From Sphingobacterium sp. UBA2700 (GTDB taxonomy: Bacteria > Bacteroidota > Bacteroidia > Sphingobacteriales > Sphingobacteriaceae), in contig DELI01000023.1 in NCBI GenBank assembly GCA_002354335.1, positions 62,001 through 126,000 on the forward strand: a stretch of 64,000 nucleotides of DNA, written 5' to 3'. How positions within the stretch are numbered: position 1 is the first letter of the stretch; each line of letters begins with the position of its first letter. The notes beneath the pieces are model-generated. The model was not told the DNA's origin. It saw nothing but the letters and a program-made list of their open reading frames with translations, and made no database searches. Made by a program: the position numbers and the translations under genes. Shown here piece after piece: positions 61,811-64,000 of the stretch.

Positions 61811-61936
61811 AAGCTCCGTTGAGCAAGAAAATCCCCTCCGAAAAATGATGGTACTCGTCCGAAATCAGTGAAACAATTTACCTAAGTGAACATCAGCAGA
61901 ATGCTGAATTTTCTAGTAACCTAAAAATATGATAAG

Positions 61937-62971
61937 ATGGATCAAAAGACTTTTGGATTTGCAATCATAGGAACCGGCGCCATTGCAGCGATACATGCCA
62001 AAGCAATAGCCGCTATTCCCAACGCTACGCTGCTCGCCGTATATAACCGAACGAAAGAAAAAGCGGAAGCCTTCGCAGAAACATATGCTTGCAAAGCATA
62101 CCATTCCATCGACGAACTATTAGAAGATCCGAACATCGATATTATAAGTATATGTACTGCATCCGGCGCCCATTTGGAAGCCGCCGAGAAAGCGCTGCGC
62201 GCGGGAAAACATTGCCTCATCGAAAAACCGCTAGAAATAACGACAGAACGATGCGATCGCATCATCTCCTTGGCCGAGCAGCAAGTGCTTCAAGTCGGCA
62301 CCATCTTCCCTACTCGCTTCTATCCAAATAGCATCAAGATCAAAAAACAGCTCGACGAAGGTGGCTTTGGCGACCTGGTCATTGGGTCAGCCTATGTAAA
62401 ATGGCACCGCAGTCCGGCATATTATGCATCTGCAGCATGGCGAGGAACATGGGAACTCGATGGCGGCGGAGCCCTGATGAACCAAGGTATACATGCCGTC
62501 GATATGCTCTTATGGTATATGGGTGCTGTGGACCATGTTACCGCGCTCGCAGCAAACAGATTGCATCAGGACATCGAAGTCGAGGATACGGTTGTAGCAC
62601 AAATACAGTTCAAAAGCGGCGCTTTGGGAACAATTGAATGCTCAACCGCAGCCTATCCTGGCACGGCTAAGCGTGTCGAAATCATCGGCAGCAAAGGTTC
62701 GGCCATCCTCGAAGAAAACAGCCTGACGCTTTGGGATTTCCAGGATCAGGAGTCCGACGAAAACCCTGAAAAGACGGCCGTAGTTTCAGGCGGTGTTAGC
62801 GATCCGATGGCTATCGGACACTATGCGCATCAGCTACAGATTGAAGATTTTATAGACGCTATCGAAAACAGGCGTGCGCCATTTATCGACGGCGCCGAAG
62901 GCAGAAAATCGGTCGAACTTATCTGCGCTATTTATCAAAGCGCAAAGGAAGGAAAACGTATCTATTTGTAA
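61937..62971 (+). CDS. Cytoplasmic Gfo/Idh/MocA oxidoreductase
   Basis: A 344-residue NAD(P)-dependent oxidoreductase without signal peptide, unlike the three exported Gfo/Idh proteins in the window. Rossmann motif FAIIGTGAIAAIHAKAI (GxGxxA, residues ~6-22); catalytic LIEKPLEIT with Lys near residue 97; active-site GGGALMNQGIHAVDMLLW near 185 with the His-Asp pair. Substrates of close relatives are UDP-sugars, scyllo-inositol or keto sugars. It shares a regulatory region with the oxidative SusC operon, so it may reduce or re-oxidise the keto sugar entering the cell. It starts at the ATG at 61937, 32 nt before the sigma factor in the same direction. Confidence 0.92.
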   Translation: MDQKTFGFAIIGTGAIAAIHAKAIAAIPNATLLAVYNRTKEKAEAFAETYACKAYHSIDELLEDPNIDIISICTASGAHLEAAEKALRAGKHCLIEKPLEITTERCDRIISLAEQQVLQVGTIFPTRFYPNSIKIKKQLDEGGFGDLVIGSAYVKWHRSPAYYASAAWRGTWELDGGGALMNQGIHAVDMLLWYMGAVDHVTALAANRLHQDIEVEDTVVAQIQFKSGALGTIECSTAAYPGTAKRVEIIGSKGSAILEENSLTLWDFQDQESDENPEKTAVVSGGVSDPMAIGHYAHQLQIEDFIDAIENRRAPFIDGAEGRKSVELICAIYQSAKEGKRIYL

Positions 62972-63003
62972 ATCACTAAGAAACAGGTTTATCGAAATTA
63001 GCA

Positions 63004-63561
63004 ATGCAAAAAGAAATAAATATGGCACAACTCATCACAGCCCTGCAGAAGGGGGACGTGACGGCTTTTGATCAATTATATTTTGAATATGCACCGCTTC
63101 TCTATAATCGAATTTTCAAACTGATCAAGAGCCCGGAAATTGTGGAAGAAATTCTCCAGGAAGTTTTCCTGAAGATCTGGAATATGCGGGCGCAGCTGGA
63201 AGTGGATCGGGGTCTGAAAACCCTTCTCTGCCGTATATCGGACAACCTGGCAATCGACCATTTCAGAAAAGCGAGCCGCGACAAAGCCTTGCAAGAAGAG
63301 CTATGGTCATCCTCCATCGGCTTCTATTTACACACGGAGGAATCGATTTTCGACAAAGAAAAACAACGGATCCTAAACGAAGCAATACAACTCCTTTCGC
63401 CCAAACGAAAGGAGATCCTGACGCTATGCAATATTGAAAACAAAAGTTATAAGGAAGTCGCCAAGATGCTTGGCATTTCTGTAAATACTGTCAGCAATCA
63501 GCTGGTCAACGCCATGAAAGACATCAAAAATTACATACAGTCGAAATACGAGGGCGCTTAA
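63004..63561 (+). CDS. ECF-type RNA polymerase sigma factor
   Basis: A 185-residue sigma-70 family protein with only regions 2 and 4. Region 2 (residues ~20-85) reads FDQLYFEYAPLLYNRIFKLI and EEILQEVFLKIWNMRAQL; region 4 (~130-180) reads LSPKRKEILTLCNIENKSYKEVAKMLGISVNTVSNQL. This is the Bacteroidetes SusC-associated ECF group. The FecR-like anti-sigma gene begins 214 nt later, with a SusC carrying an STN domain expected beyond the window edge. A second in-frame ATG at 63022 (MAQLITAL) is an equally good start. A CCCTTT-type repeat follows the gene. Confidence 0.95.
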   Translation: MQKEINMAQLITALQKGDVTAFDQLYFEYAPLLYNRIFKLIKSPEIVEEILQEVFLKIWNMRAQLEVDRGLKTLLCRISDNLAIDHFRKASRDKALQEELWSSSIGFYLHTEESIFDKEKQRILNEAIQLLSPKRKEILTLCNIENKSYKEVAKMLGISVNTVSNQLVNAMKDIKNYIQSKYEGA

Positions 63562-63571
63562 AGGCTTCGTC

Positions 63572-63672
63572 AGCTTAAAGCCCTTTCAAACCCAATGCAT
63601 AACCCTTTATCAGCCGTATCAAACCTCTTTCCAAAGGGCTTTGATATGGGTTTGAAAAAGCTTTCATTGGGG
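63572..63672 (+). repeat. CCCTTT-type intergenic dyad repeat, copy C
   Basis: Begins AGCTTAAAGCCCTTTCAAAC, then GCATAACCC, then an inverted repeat GTATCAAACCTCTTT / AAAGGGCTTTGATAT around CC (12 of 15 paired), ending CATTGGGG. It reads in the direction of the sigma gene it follows and shares CCGTATCAAACC with copy A. Confidence 0.78.
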
Positions 63673-63774
63673 ACTGTCTCGAATCATTTAAAAATAATTC
63701 ATTTCTCAATAGTGCATTCGCTCTAGTCGTTCGTATATAAAGATAAGTAAGCAACCAAAACTTAGATTATCTTG

Positions 63775-64000
63775 ATGAATGACACGAATAAAGAAAGGAT
63801 CACGTTCCTTCTTAACCGATATATAAACGATAAGGTTTCCAAATCAGAATTTGAAGAGCTTTTGCATTTGGTCGATACTTGCGATGATGCGTCGTTCGGC
63901 GCTTCGGTACGCGAAATTATCGATCAAAATACAGCAGAGCTACCAACTGAGTTTGTCGACAACCGGATTTCGTCGGTACATGCGAATCTTCGTCGACGTA
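63775..64000 (+). CDS. FecR-like anti-sigma factor, N-terminal part
   Basis: Seventy-five codons are visible from the ATG at 63775; the rest is outside the window. The start reads MNDTNKERITFLLNRYINDK followed by VSKSEFEELLHLVDTC, the N-terminal helix pair typical of Bacteroidetes FecR proteins that bind an ECF sigma factor on the cytoplasmic side. The membrane helix and periplasmic FecR domain would lie downstream. Position directly after the ECF sigma gene supports the call. The alternative, another short regulator, cannot be excluded on this fragment. Confidence 0.8.
   Translation, partial: MNDTNKERITFLLNRYINDKVSKSEFEELLHLVDTCDDASFGASVREIIDQNTAELPTEFVDNRISSVHANLRRR

Larger units (their letters stand above)
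61498..61936. other. Divergent regulatory region between susC and Gfo/Idh gene
   Basis: No gene. It contains two inverted elements (61557-61583, 61792-61810), a minus-strand candidate promoter (TTG at 61712-61714, TATATTGG at 61684-61691, 20-nt spacer) and a small hairpin TCAGCA-GAA-TGCTGA (61893-61907) 30 nt before the Gfo/Idh start. The AT-rich centre 61705-61745 shows nothing else. Confidence 0.7.

Overview
The window is chromosomal DNA from a Bacteroidota bacterium, most likely Sphingobacteriaceae (Sphingobacterium or a close relative; this is inference). The evidence is four SusC/SusD outer-membrane glycan-import pairs, a one-protein hybrid two-component regulator, an ECF sigma factor followed by a FecR-like start, many short lipoboxes, Bacteroidetes-type -7 boxes (TAnnTTTG) and few Shine-Dalgarno sequences. 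I see no rRNA, tRNA, CRISPR array, insertion sequence or phage gene.

Layout. (1) 1-13326, minus strand: FAD-dependent oxidoreductase, SusC, SusD, a DUF5018-like surface lipoprotein, two tandem GH10-like (GHL10/DUF187) lipoproteins and an unidentified secreted protein cut by the window edge; upstream lies an AmpG-like MFS transporter. A divergent ROK regulator is co-transcribed with a sialidase (13584-15981). (2) 16430-29826, minus: a GH2 / alginate-lyase-like fusion enzyme, SusC, SusD, a small lipoprotein and the hybrid two-component regulator. A perfect 17-bp direct repeat with 21-bp period sits just upstream of the SusC promoter. (3) 30043-37182, minus: a DUF808 membrane protein (unrelated), then SusC, SusD and a sulfatase. 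The SusC leader is long and carries a plus-strand terminator. (4) 37635-38284, plus: a higBA toxin-antitoxin pair with a perfect 23-bp operator. (5) 38710-48680: an amino-sugar or sugar-derivative set comprising a lipoprotein Gfo/Idh protein, a NagB-like deaminase, a LacI regulator, two Tat-exported Gfo/Idh oxidoreductases, an AGE epimerase and an SSS symporter, with a divergent M20 amidohydrolase. (6) 48706-61497, minus: one tight operon of SusC, SusD, esterase, GMC oxidoreductase, PQQ dehydrogenase-cytochrome c, Nramp-fold transporter, SDR-like protein and DHDPS-like aldolase. (7) 61937-64000, plus: a cytoplasmic Gfo/Idh oxidoreductase, an ECF sigma factor and the start of a FecR-like anti-sigma gene.

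How it fits together: each SusC/SusD pair imports an oligosaccharide and neighbouring enzymes process it in the periplasm. The most unusual block is region 6. There a periplasmic oxidation chain (GMC plus PQQ/cytochrome c) is joined to three cytoplasmic-side proteins that each lack the signature residues of their family: Nramp without its metal site, SDR with YxxxC instead of YxxxK, DHDPS without TTGE. I infer an oxidative sugar route via a keto- or aldonic acid.

Non-coding structure is also notable. Two intergenic repeat families recur: a TAG-containing 7-bp array, one copy of which supplies the stop codon of the gene it follows, and a CCCTTTCATAACCC-type dyad. Every copy reads in the same direction as the gene it follows.
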